The notes below the pieces were generated by a model. The model worked only from the letters and a program-made list of their open reading frames with translations. It was not told where the DNA came from and searched no databases. 17,141 nt of DNA from Thermoanaerobacterales bacterium. GTDB taxonomy: Bacteria > Actinomycetota > Acidimicrobiia > Acidimicrobiales > JACDCH01. Shown piece after piece: positions 1 through 5,839 of this stretch (positions within the stretch are counted from its first letter, which is position 1; every line of letters starts with the position of its first letter). The position numbers and the translations under genes are program-made. The DNA is taken from assembly GCA_017577565.1 (NCBI GenBank), contig PKRH01000079.1, positions 1 through 17,141 on the forward strand. Reading direction: 5' to 3'.

Positions 1-2
1 AG

Positions 3-368
3 GTCCTCCTCGCCGTCGTCGTGGCAGTCGGCGGTGTGCTCGGCGTCGGCGAGCTGGCCGACCTGACGCAGAACCGCCCCGACCCCGTCGTCGAGGGCAG
101 CGTCACGACCGTCGTCTTCGACGTCGGCACCCGCCGGTACCGCGGCACCGACGACGAGGCGGCCGCCGCCCTGTGGGCGGTCTGCGCGGCCTCGGTGTCG
201 GGCACCGCCACCGGCCCGACCGCCACGGCCGACGGCACCTACCGGGTCGAGATCAGCCCCGCCATCGGCACCAACGGGCGCAAGCGCCTGGTCGGCTGCC
301 TCGAGGACGGGACCCTCGACCGGGTCCAGGGCCACGTCGTGCACGTCGAGTCGGTGACGGGCGGCTGA
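3..368 (+). CDS. Hypothetical membrane-anchored protein, 5' end cut off by the window
   Basis: The frame is open from the first bases, so the start lies outside the window. The visible part opens with a hydrophobic run rich in Val, Leu, Ala and Gly (bases 3 to about 50). This looks like the end of a transmembrane or signal-anchor helix. About 100 mostly polar residues follow and would be outside the membrane. Two cysteines, one in an AVCAAS context and one in LVGCLEDG, could form a disulfide. The stop is TGA at 366-368. I recognise no family and assign no function. It converges on the methyltransferase gene, with a 174-base gap that carries strong hairpins. A GTG at base 21 opens the called frame but lies inside the hydrophobic run, so it is probably not the true start. 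Confidence 0.6.
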   Translation, partial: VLLAVVVAVGGVLGVGELADLTQNRPDPVVEGSVTTVVFDVGTRRYRGTDDEAAAALWAVCAASVSGTATGPTATADGTYRVEISPAIGTNGRKRLVGCLEDGTLDRVQGHVVHVESVTGG

Positions 369-371
369 CGC

Positions 372-383
372 GCCGCCGGCGGC
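372..383. repeat. 12-bp perfect palindrome after the first gene
   Basis: GCCGCCGGCGGC is self-complementary and lies 3 bases after the stop of the first gene. It could be part of a termination structure, but at this GC content such palindromes are common. Confidence 0.3.
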
Positions 384-394
384 AGGGTCGCCCC

Positions 395-431
395 GGTCGG
401 GCCTCCCGGACAGGGGGCGGGATGCCCGACC
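395..431. repeat. 8-bp inverted repeat overlapping the main convergent terminator
   Basis: GGTCGGGC (395-402) pairs with GCCCGACC (424-431). The right arm shares bases 430-431 with the larger hairpin at 430-466, so the two stems cannot both form fully. It is probably part of the terminator region between two convergent genes. Confidence 0.4.
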
Positions 432-466
432 GGGAGCGAGGGCCCGTGCAAGCTCCTCGCTCCCGG
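430..466. terminator. Strong hairpin between convergent genes, likely bidirectional terminator
   Basis: A perfect 12-bp stem joins CCGGGAGCGAGG (430-441) to CCTCGCTCCCGG (455-466), with a 13-base loop. It lies 61 bases after the stop of the first gene (+) and 76 bases past the methyltransferase stop (-). Neither side has a T-tract, which is usual for GC-rich actinobacterial terminators. The terminator role is inferred from stem strength and position. Confidence 0.65.
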
Positions 467-542
467 CCCGACGTCGCGCTGGACTACCCGCCCGGTGGCG
501 CGGCGATCCCTCGGGGGCCGCCCGCAGGCCGCGCCGGGCCGG

Positions 543-1757
543 TCAGCGGCGCCGGTCGAAGCGGGTGACGACCTCGACGTGGGGCGTGTGCGGGAAGGCG
601 TCCACCAGGGTGGACGCCACCGGCTCGTAGCCCGCCTCGGCCAGCAGCCGGACGTCGCGCCCGAGCGCGCCGGCGTCGCAGCTCACGAGCACGACCCGCC
701 GGGCGCGGGTGGCGGCGACCACCCGGACCCCGGCGTGCCCCAACCCGGCCCGGGGCGGGTCGGCGACGACGACGTCCGTGCGCCGCGGGTGCCAGCGGGC
801 GACGTCGCTGCGCACCACCCGGGCGTCCAGCCCCCGCAGGTTGACCCGGGCGTCGGCCACGGCCGAGGCGCTCGCCTCGACGAGCTGGACCCGGGCCCGG
901 CGGCCGACGGTGGTCGCGAACAGGCCGACGCCGCCGTAGAGGTCGGCGAGCCGGTCGCCCTCGCCCACCCCGGCGGCCGCGGCGACGGCGTCCACCAGCG
1001 CCCCGGCGGCCGCCGGGCCGGACTGGAAGAACGACCGGGCCGACACCCGGAAGCGCACGCCGGCCACCTCCTCGTGCAGCCACGCCCGCCGCCCGGCCGC
1101 CAGCTCGGCGCCGGTCACGACCCGGACGCCCGCGGGCACCGCCACGTCGCCGGCGTCGACCGGCGCCCCACCCGGCCCGTCGACGACGACCAGGCGCTCG
1201 CCGGTGGCCGCACCCGCCCGGACCGTCACCTCGGCGCCAGGCGGGAAGGCGCCCTCCCGCAGCACCTCGGCCACCAGCGGGTGGGCCACGAGGCAGCCGG
1301 GGACGGGGACGAGGTCGTGGCTGCGGCGACGCCGGAGGGCGAACCGTCCCTCCCCGTCGGCGACGCCCCGCAGCGTCGTGCGGGCGCCCGCGGCCGGCAG
1401 CGGCGGCCCGGCCTCGACGACCGGGTCGGCGACGCCGCCCAGCCGGCGCAGCGCGTCGGCCACGACCTCGGCCTTGAGCGCCACCTGCGCGCCCGGCGCG
1501 ACGTGCTGCCAGCCGCAGCCCCCGCACCCGGCGGCCACGAACGGGCACGGCGGCACCACCCGGGACGGGCTCGCGTCGAGCACGTCGACGGCCACCGCCC
1601 GCGCGTGGTCGCGCCGCTCGGCCACCAGCTCGGCCGCGACCCGCTCGCCGGGCAGGCCGCCCTCGACGAACACGACGCGGCCCGACGGCTCGCGGGCCAG
1701 CCCGTCGCCGCCGACGGCGACGCCGGAGATCCGCAGCTGCATCGCCGGGCCCTGCAC
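543..1757 (-). CDS. TrmA/RumA-family RNA (uracil-5-)-methyltransferase with TRAM domain and Fe-S motif
   Basis: A 404-residue SAM-dependent enzyme of the family that makes 5-methyluridine in rRNA or tRNA. An N-terminal TRAM-like domain (about residues 6-62) should bind RNA. C71, C78, C81 and C155 match the four cysteines that hold a [4Fe-4S] cluster in RlmD-type enzymes. The C-terminal Rossmann domain has DLYGGVGLF (272-280) for SAM, SFFQ (242-245), DPPRAGL (333-339), the catalytic cysteine in LVSCDAG (C360), and HVEVVTRF with the conserved Glu at 395. I chose GTG 1757 because TAGGGT on the minus strand (1770-1765) ends exactly 7 bases before it, which suggests a leaderless mRNA. An ATG at 1742 in the same frame (399 aa) is the alternative. 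The exact target base (23S rRNA or tRNA) cannot be told from sequence, so no symbol is given. Confidence 0.9.
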   Translation of the reverse strand: MQGPAMQLRISGVAVGGDGLAREPSGRVVFVEGGLPGERVAAELVAERRDHARAVAVDVLDASPSRVVPPCPFVAAGCGGCGWQHVAPGAQVALKAEVVADALRRLGGVADPVVEAGPPLPAAGARTTLRGVADGEGRFALRRRRSHDLVPVPGCLVAHPLVAEVLREGAFPPGAEVTVRAGAATGERLVVVDGPGGAPVDAGDVAVPAGVRVVTGAELAAGRRAWLHEEVAGVRFRVSARSFFQSGPAAAGALVDAVAAAAGVGEGDRLADLYGGVGLFATTVGRRARVQLVEASASAVADARVNLRGLDARVVRSDVARWHPRRTDVVVADPPRAGLGHAGVRVVAATRARRVVLVSCDAGALGRDVRLLAEAGYEPVASTLVDAFPHTPHVEVVTRFDRRR

Positions 1758-1764
1758 GGCGCCC

Positions 1765-1770
1765 ACCCTA
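1765..1770 (-). promoter_or_regulatory. -10 box TAGGGT of the methyltransferase gene
   Basis: TAGGGT reads on the minus strand with a 7-base gap to GTG 1757. Transcription would start at or next to the start codon. It shares bases 1769-1770 with the rpe -10 box on the other strand. No -35 box is recognisable. Confidence 0.6.
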
Positions 1771-1774
1771 GGAT
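1769..1774 (+). promoter_or_regulatory. -10 box TAGGAT of rpe
   Basis: TAGGAT ends 7 bases before GTG 1782, the same spacing as the divergent gene. The AGGA inside it (1770-1773) could also be read as a weak Shine-Dalgarno, so leaderless initiation is likely but not certain. Confidence 0.6.
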
Positions 1775-1781
1775 GGACGAC

Positions 1782-2492
1782 GTGGACTCCCCCGCCGCCC
1801 CGCCCGGCCCCCGCCCGATCGAGATCGCGCCGTCCGTGCTGCCGGCCGACTTCTCCCGGCTCGGGGAGGAGGTCGTGGCGCTCGAGAAGGCCGGGGTCGA
1901 CCGCATCCAGTGGGACGTCATGGACGGGCGCTTCGTGCCCAACCTCACCTTCGGCCCCGACGTCATCGCCGCCTGCCGGCCGCACGTCGAGGTCCCGTTC
2001 GAGGCCCACCTCATGGTCGAGGAGCCCGACCAGCTCGTCCACCGCTACGTCGAGGCCGGCTGCTCGCTGCTCATCATCCACGCCGAGTCGACCCGGCACC
2101 TGCACCGGTCGCTCGGCCGGGTCCGCGAGCTCGGCGCGCAGGCCGGCGTCGCCCTCAACCCGGGCACGCCGGCCGAGGCCGTGGCCAACGTGCTCGACCT
2201 GTGCTCGCTGGTGCTGGTCATGACCGTCAACCCCGGCTTCGGGGGGCAGGACTACATCCCGACGATGGAGCCGAAGATCGCCCGGGTCCGCCGCATGATC
2301 CTCGAGGGCGGCCACGACTGCGACCTCGAGGTCGACGGCGGCATCGGCCCCGCGACCGTGCAGGGGGCCACCCGCGCGGGGGCCAACGTCCTCGTCGCCG
2401 GATCGGCGCTCTACCGCGACCCGCTGGGCCTCGAGCACGCCGTGACCGAGCTGCGGGCCCTGGCGACCGCGGCCCAGCCCGACACCGGCTGA
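1782..2492 (+). CDS. rpe: Ribulose-phosphate 3-epimerase
   Basis: Interconverts D-ribulose 5-phosphate and D-xylulose 5-phosphate in the pentose phosphate pathway, in the cytoplasm. The 236-residue TIM-barrel protein has the family signatures in order: IAPSVLPADF near the N-terminus, WDVMDGRFVPNLTFGP with the metal-binding Asp, FEAHLMVEEP, VALNPGTP, VMTVNPGFGGQ, the second metal-binding Asp in LEVDGGI, and the phosphate-binding VLVAGSALYRD. Length is normal for the family. I chose GTG 1782 because of the -10 box 7 bases upstream. ATG 1773 in the same frame (239 aa) is the other candidate, but it overlaps that box. The MT0933-like gene follows 45 bases downstream and could be on the same mRNA. 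Confidence 0.95.
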   Translation: MDSPAAPPGPRPIEIAPSVLPADFSRLGEEVVALEKAGVDRIQWDVMDGRFVPNLTFGPDVIAACRPHVEVPFEAHLMVEEPDQLVHRYVEAGCSLLIIHAESTRHLHRSLGRVRELGAQAGVALNPGTPAEAVANVLDLCSLVLVMTVNPGFGGQDYIPTMEPKIARVRRMILEGGHDCDLEVDGGIGPATVQGATRAGANVLVAGSALYRDPLGLEHAVTELRALATAAQPDTG

Positions 2493-2521
2493 CCACGTCG
2501 ACCACCCTGCCCACCCTCACG

Positions 2522-2527
2522 AGGAGG
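2522..2527 (+). promoter_or_regulatory. Ribosome binding site AGGAGG of the MT0933-like gene
   Basis: A full AGGAGG lies 10 bases before ATG 2538, slightly longer than ideal spacing. It is one of the few strong Shine-Dalgarno sequences in the window and supports that start. Confidence 0.65.
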
Positions 2528-2537
2528 CCCGATCACG

Positions 2538-2813
2538 ATGTCCGACTTCATCGACAAGGCGAAGGACCTCGCCAAGGACCTGACCCACAAGGCCCGGGAG
2601 GCGGTCACCGACCACGCCGACACCATCGAGGGCGGCATCGACAAGGCGGCCAAGTTCGTCGACGAGAAGACCAAGGGCAAGTACGCCGACAAGATCGAGA
2701 CGGTCCAGGCCAAGGCCCGCGAGGCCGTCGAGAAGCTGGCCGCCGGCAAGGAGGGGGGCGGCGGGGACGGCACGGGCGGTGCCGAGCCGGACGCCGACGA
2801 GGGCGCCGGCTGA
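2538..2813 (+). CDS. Small charged helical protein, MT0933/Rv0909-like antitoxin family
   Basis: A 91-residue, Lys/Asp/Glu/Ala-rich soluble protein. Repeated alanine- and lysine-rich stretches (residues about 4-70) suggest amphipathic helices. The segment IDKAAKFVDEKTKGKYADKI resembles the core of the MT0933-like antitoxin family (Rv0909 in M. tuberculosis). The Gly/Asp/Glu-rich tail after about residue 70 looks disordered. No toxin gene lies beside it: the neighbours are rpe upstream and clpP converging downstream. It may therefore be an orphan antitoxin, or one of many actinobacterial proteins of this type with another role. The family match is by eye only. Confidence 0.75.
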   Translation: MSDFIDKAKDLAKDLTHKAREAVTDHADTIEGGIDKAAKFVDEKTKGKYADKIETVQAKAREAVEKLAAGKEGGGGDGTGGAEPDADEGAG

Positions 2814-2837
2814 CCGTCGGGGCCGTCGGGGGCGGGC

Positions 2838-2855
2838 CCGGCCGGGCGCGGCCGG
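2838..2855. terminator. Hairpin between the MT0933-like gene and clpP
   Basis: CCGGCC (2838-2843) pairs with GGCCGG (2850-2855) around a 6-base loop, and the stem touches the clpP stop. It sits in the 42-base gap between convergent genes. There is no T-tract, and a 6-bp GC stem is weak evidence here. Confidence 0.4.
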
Positions 2856-3449
2856 TCAGATGATCTCGCCGCGCTTGACGATGACGTGGTCGATGATGCC
2901 GTACTCCTTCGCCTGCTCGGCGGTGAACCACCGGTCGCGCTCGGAGTCGGCCAGGATCTGCTCGACCTTCTGCCCCGTGTGGTAGGCGATCCGCTCGGCC
3001 ATCAGCTTCTTCACGTAGAGCAGCTGCTCGGCCTGGATGGCGATGTCGGCCGCCTGGCCCCGGATGCCGCCCGAGGGCTGGTGCATCATGATGCGGGCGT
3101 GCGGCAGCGCGTAGCGCTTGCCCTTGGCCCCGGCGCACAGCAGGAACTGCCCCATCGACGCCCCGAGCCCCATGCAGACCGTGGCCACGTCGGGCTCGAT
3201 GAACTGCATGGTGTCGTAGATGGCCATGCCCGCCGTCACCGACCCGCCCGGGCTGTTGATGTACAGCCAGACGTCGCGCTCGGGGTCGTCGCCCGCCAGG
3301 TAGAGCATCTGGGCGCAGATGACGTTGGCGATGTCGTCATCGACCTCGGTGCCGAGGAAGATGATGCGCTCCCGCAGCAGGCGGTTGAAGATCTCGTGCG
3401 TCGGGTTGACGAGCGACGTGGTCTGTGCGGTCGGGGTGATGAGGCTCAC
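2856..3449 (-). CDS. clpP: ATP-dependent Clp protease proteolytic subunit
   Basis: The serine-protease subunit of the Clp machine. It forms heptameric rings and degrades proteins fed by ClpX or ClpC. The 197-residue product has the full catalytic triad: Ser98 in LGASMGQF, His123 in MMHQPSGG and Asp172 in SERDRW. It also has INSPGGSVTAGMAIYD (64-79), which lines the active site. Length matches the family. GTG 3449 is chosen because TACCCT on the minus strand (3463-3458) ends 8 bases before it. Upstream in-frame codons give a low-complexity Pro/Arg extension unlike ClpP. It stands alone: no second clpP, tig or clpX lies beside it in this window, whereas many actinobacteria have clpP1-clpP2 in tandem. 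Which paralogue it is cannot be decided by eye. Confidence 0.96.
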   Translation of the reverse strand: MSLITPTAQTTSLVNPTHEIFNRLLRERIIFLGTEVDDDIANVICAQMLYLAGDDPERDVWLYINSPGGSVTAGMAIYDTMQFIEPDVATVCMGLGASMGQFLLCAGAKGKRYALPHARIMMHQPSGGIRGQAADIAIQAEQLLYVKKLMAERIAYHTGQKVEQILADSERDRWFTAEQAKEYGIIDHVIVKRGEII

Positions 3450-3457
3450 GGCCGCAG

Positions 3458-3463
3458 AGGGTA
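3458..3463 (-). promoter_or_regulatory. -10 box TACCCT of clpP
   Basis: TACCCT on the minus strand lies 8 bases before GTG 3449, predicting a leaderless or nearly leaderless clpP mRNA. No Shine-Dalgarno is seen. Confidence 0.55.
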
Positions 3464-3530
3464 GCGGCGTCGGGCCCCGACTCCGGCGCCGCGCCCGACG
3501 CTCCCGTCCGAGCGCCCCCGCCGGGGCACC

Positions 3531-3536
3531 TATCCT
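3531..3536 (+). promoter_or_regulatory. -10 box TATCCT of the tRNA gene
   Basis: TATCCT lies 42 bases before the first base of the tRNA, so a precursor with a 5' leader of about 35 bases is expected. The leader contains a possible hairpin of GGGCCCC (3537-3543) with GGGGCCC (3555-3561). No clear -35 box is seen. Confidence 0.55.
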
Positions 3537-3578
3537 GGGCCCCCGCCGGGCGACGGGGCCCGGCGAGCGCACGCACGG

Positions 3579-3653
3579 GCCGGCGTAGCCCAACGGCAGA
3601 GGCGCGTCCCTTAGGAGGACGTCAGTGTGGGTTCGAATCCCACCGCCGGCACC
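3579..3653 (+). tRNA. tRNA with anticodon TAG (Leu by anticodon) but a short variable loop
   Basis: A complete cloverleaf. The acceptor arms GCCGGCG (3579-3585) and CGCCGGC (3644-3650) pair perfectly. The D arm has three good pairs and G3595-G3596 in the loop. The anticodon stem CGTCC/GGACG encloses the loop CTTAGGA, giving anticodon TAG at 3612-3614 with G next to it. The T arm is GTGGG-TTCGAAT-CCCAC. The discriminator is A3651, followed by CC; the final A of CCA is not encoded. TAG reads the Leu codon CUA, but bacterial tRNA-Leu normally has a long variable arm and here it is only 5 bases (3622-3626). Amino-acid identity is therefore uncertain. The gene ends 9 bases before the stop of the convergent hydrolase gene. 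Confidence 0.85.
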
Positions 3654-3662
3654 CCCTCGGCC

Positions 3663-5663
3663 TCAGCCGTGGACGGGGTCGCCCGGTCGCCAGTCGTCGG
3701 GGACGGCGTCCGGGGCGAGGCCGAACCGCCCGGTCGGCGCCCCGTGGCTGCCGCCCAGCAGCGGCACCACGGCCGAGAACGCCAGCCGCCGGGACTCGGC
3801 GGTCCGCTCGCAGTTGACGCCCTCGGGCTCGGCCTCGCCCGAGTAGAAGCGCAGGGCGGCGACGAAGTCGGCGCACCGCCGGGCGTCGCGCCGCTCGGTC
3901 GGCTCGTAGCCGACCGCGATGTTGACCGCCGCCATGTCGCGGGCGTCGGCCGCCACGTTGACGTCCCGGGCGACGGTCCAGTACCAGGCGGCGATGGCCG
4001 GGCTGGCCAGGCCGTGCAGCGCCAGGTCGGGGTTGCCGACCAGGTCGAGCCCGAGGTCCTCGGCGGCGGCGCGGTAGTTGTGCTCGCCGGTGAGCTGGAT
4101 GAGGCCCCGGCCCCGCCAGCGGCTGTCGTCGCCCGCCTCGACGGCGTCGACCCGGAACCCGCTCTCGTTGCGGAGCGTGGCGAGGAACGCGGCCTTGCGC
4201 TCCGGCGTGCTGATGCCGGCCCGCAGCATGGCGGCGTTGAGGGCGGGCAGTCCCTCGGCGACGGCGGCCTCGTCGGGCAGCGGGCCGAAGATCTGGCTGA
4301 GCTCCTCGAGCGTGACGAGCTCGCGCCCGTTCCAGTCACCGGCGACCGGCAGCGCGCCGGGCAGGGCGCCGACCTCGACCACCCGGATGCCACCCGGCGC
4401 CTCCGGGTCGCCGCCGGGCAGCTCGAAGGTGCCCGTGTCGCGGCGCAGCACGGCGACGTCGTCGCGGCCGTCGCCGTCCCAGTCCCCGGCCACCGGCAGG
4501 ACCTCGGGGCCCCAGGCGGCGGCCCGGGTGGGCGGCAGCGGCGTGCCGTCGTCGTCGACCCGGGCGACGACGCCGTCGGCCTGGCGGTAGACGCCCACCG
4601 CGTCGCGGCCGTCGCCGTCCCAGTCGCCCACGACCGGGAACGTGTCGTCGCGGCCGGGGTCACCGACCGCGACCGGCGCGGAGGCCCCGCCCCCGCTGAC
4701 CAGCACGACGAACGTCGCGTCGGCCCGGCGGTAGAGGCCGACGGTGTCACGGCCGTCGCCGTCGAAGTCGCCGGCCACCGGCCAGACGTCGGTGCGCCCG
4801 GGCTCGCCGAAGGGGATGGGCTCGATGGGCCGGCCCTCGTCGTCGAGCAGGCGGAAGGTGGCGTCCGACCGGCGGTAGACGCCGAGCGAGTCGCGGCCGT
4901 CGCCGTCCCAGTCGCCGGCCACCGGCACCTCGTCGCCGGCGACGTCGGGGTGGACGAGGTCGGGCAGCGGCGAGCCGACCTCGGTGCGCCGGCCGAAGGT
5001 GGCCGCGTCCGGCCGGTACCAGCCGACGCCGTCGGGCCCGCCGTCGACGGGCACCTGCACCCAGCGCCGCACGTAGGGGAACGGGTTGACCGTGCAGGGC
5101 TCGGCGCTGGACAGCTCGCCGCAGACGTTGACCTGGAAGTGGACGTGCGGGGGCGTCGTGCGGGCGTTGCCCGTGCGGCCGACGCGGGCGATGGGCTGCC
5201 CCCGGACGACCCGCTGGCCCTCGACCACGAGGTTGGCCGAGTTGTGGGCGTAGTAGTAGGCGACGCCCGAGTCGCCCCGCAGCCAGACCGTCAGCCCGCC
5301 GAGCCCCTCGTCGACGTCCTGGACCTTGGCGATGACACCGGACTCGACGGCCACGAGCGGCGCACCCTGCGCCGCCATGATGTCGACGCCCTTGTGCCGG
5401 CGCCGGCAGCCGTCCCGGCAGGCGTGCCACGAGTCGCTGAAGCCGACCTCGTGGGGTAGCGCGACGGGGAAGACGTTGTCGGCGGGCGGGCGCGCGGTGG
5501 CCGGCTCCCCGCCGCCCTCCTGGGCGTCGACCGGGGTCGCGGCGGCGCCGACGAGCAGGGCCGCCACGACGACCCCGACCGACCACCGCGCACGGCGGCG
5601 AGCGCCCGTCACCCCGTCCGACCCTGGCACGTGACCGTCCTTCCCACAGCGGCGCCGCGGCAC
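3663..5663 (-). CDS. Secreted three-part cell-wall hydrolase: M23 peptidase, FG-GAP-like repeats, GH19-type lysozyme/chitinase
   Basis: A 666-residue exported protein predicted to cut peptidoglycan in two ways. A basic stretch and hydrophobic core (about 22-44) ending near VDA-QE form a signal peptide; the n-region is long. Residues about 60-200 are a LytM/M23 metallopeptidase: H90 and D94 in HKGVD, then H173 and H175 in HVHF are the zinc ligands. Residues 243-446 hold four DxDGDGRD repeats plus one decayed copy, which look like calcium-binding FG-GAP/VCBS units. Residues about 450-640 resemble GH19 chitinase/endolysin domains, with RNESGF (E500 as likely acid) and GRGLIQLTGEHNY (518-530). 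GTG 5663 is supported by TAGTGT exactly 7 bases upstream on the minus strand. Domain calls are from motifs. The actual bond specificity and target cell (self or rival) are unknown. Confidence 0.9.
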   Translation of the reverse strand: MPRRRCGKDGHVPGSDGVTGARRRARWSVGVVVAALLVGAAATPVDAQEGGGEPATARPPADNVFPVALPHEVGFSDSWHACRDGCRRRHKGVDIMAAQGAPLVAVESGVIAKVQDVDEGLGGLTVWLRGDSGVAYYYAHNSANLVVEGQRVVRGQPIARVGRTGNARTTPPHVHFQVNVCGELSSAEPCTVNPFPYVRRWVQVPVDGGPDGVGWYRPDAATFGRRTEVGSPLPDLVHPDVAGDEVPVAGDWDGDGRDSLGVYRRSDATFRLLDDEGRPIEPIPFGEPGRTDVWPVAGDFDGDGRDTVGLYRRADATFVVLVSGGGASAPVAVGDPGRDDTFPVVGDWDGDGRDAVGVYRQADGVVARVDDDGTPLPPTRAAAWGPEVLPVAGDWDGDGRDDVAVLRRDTGTFELPGGDPEAPGGIRVVEVGALPGALPVAGDWNGRELVTLEELSQIFGPLPDEAAVAEGLPALNAAMLRAGISTPERKAAFLATLRNESGFRVDAVEAGDDSRWRGRGLIQLTGEHNYRAAAEDLGLDLVGNPDLALHGLASPAIAAWYWTVARDVNVAADARDMAAVNIAVGYEPTERRDARRCADFVAALRFYSGEAEPEGVNCERTAESRRLAFSAVVPLLGGSHGAPTGRFGLAPDAVPDDWRPGDPVHG
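4326..4937 (-). repeat. Intragenic FG-GAP/VCBS-like repeats
   Basis: Inside the hydrolase gene, coding repeats of about 43-48 residues each carry VAGDWDGDGRD-type cores at residues 251-258, 299-306, 347-354 and 394-401. A fifth degenerate copy (GDWNGRE) starts at 443. The matching DNA GGCCGTCGCCGTC recurs near 4467, 4608, 4751 and 4899, so the repeats are visible at the nucleotide level too. Confidence 0.75.
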
Positions 5664-5670
5664 GGCACAG

Positions 5671-5676
5671 ACACTA
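5671..5676 (-). promoter_or_regulatory. -10 box TAGTGT of the wall-hydrolase gene
   Basis: TAGTGT on the minus strand is 7 bases before GTG 5663, predicting a leaderless mRNA and setting that start ahead of later in-frame GTG codons. Confidence 0.6.
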
Positions 5677-5827
5677 GGGAGCCGGGACCTCCTCGTGCGG
5701 TCGCCCTCGGGTGAGGGCGGCGGAAGCTTCGTACGGCGGCCGTGCGAACACTGTGCGTGAGGCTACCGCCACCCTGGTGACGCGCGTCAACGGGCGGTGC
5801 GGCCGCGCCGGGCGCGCCGCGCGGCGC

Positions 5828-5833
5828 TACCGT
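5828..5833 (+). promoter_or_regulatory. -10 box TACCGT of the LigD-type polymerase gene
   Basis: TACCGT is 6 bases before GTG 5840. Upstream in-frame codons are Arg/Ala-rich without family similarity, so this box and the start agree. Confidence 0.6.
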
Positions 5834-5839
5834 GCCGGC

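Noticed and set aside
495..1772. Plus-strand open frame running into rpe, suggesting a long N-terminal extension
   Set aside because: It lies opposite the methyltransferase gene with all its motifs intact, and the translation before rpe is low-complexity. The -10 box at 1769-1774 also marks the true start.
3622..4750. Minus-strand frames ending in GFEPT or WDSNPH
   Set aside because: These C-termini are the well-known false translation of a tRNA T arm read backwards; the frames are shadows of the wall-hydrolase gene and tRNA.
4326..4937. Tandem DNA repeats that could be a CRISPR or mobile repeat array
   Set aside because: They are in frame inside one gene and encode FG-GAP-like DxDGDGRD repeats with variable spacing.
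5745..5757. CGAAC-ACT-GTGCG, like an actinobacterial SOS (LexA) box upstream of the LigD-type polymerase
   Set aside because: The spacer is 3 rather than 4 bases and the right half has a mismatch, so it does not fit CGAAC-N4-GTTCG.
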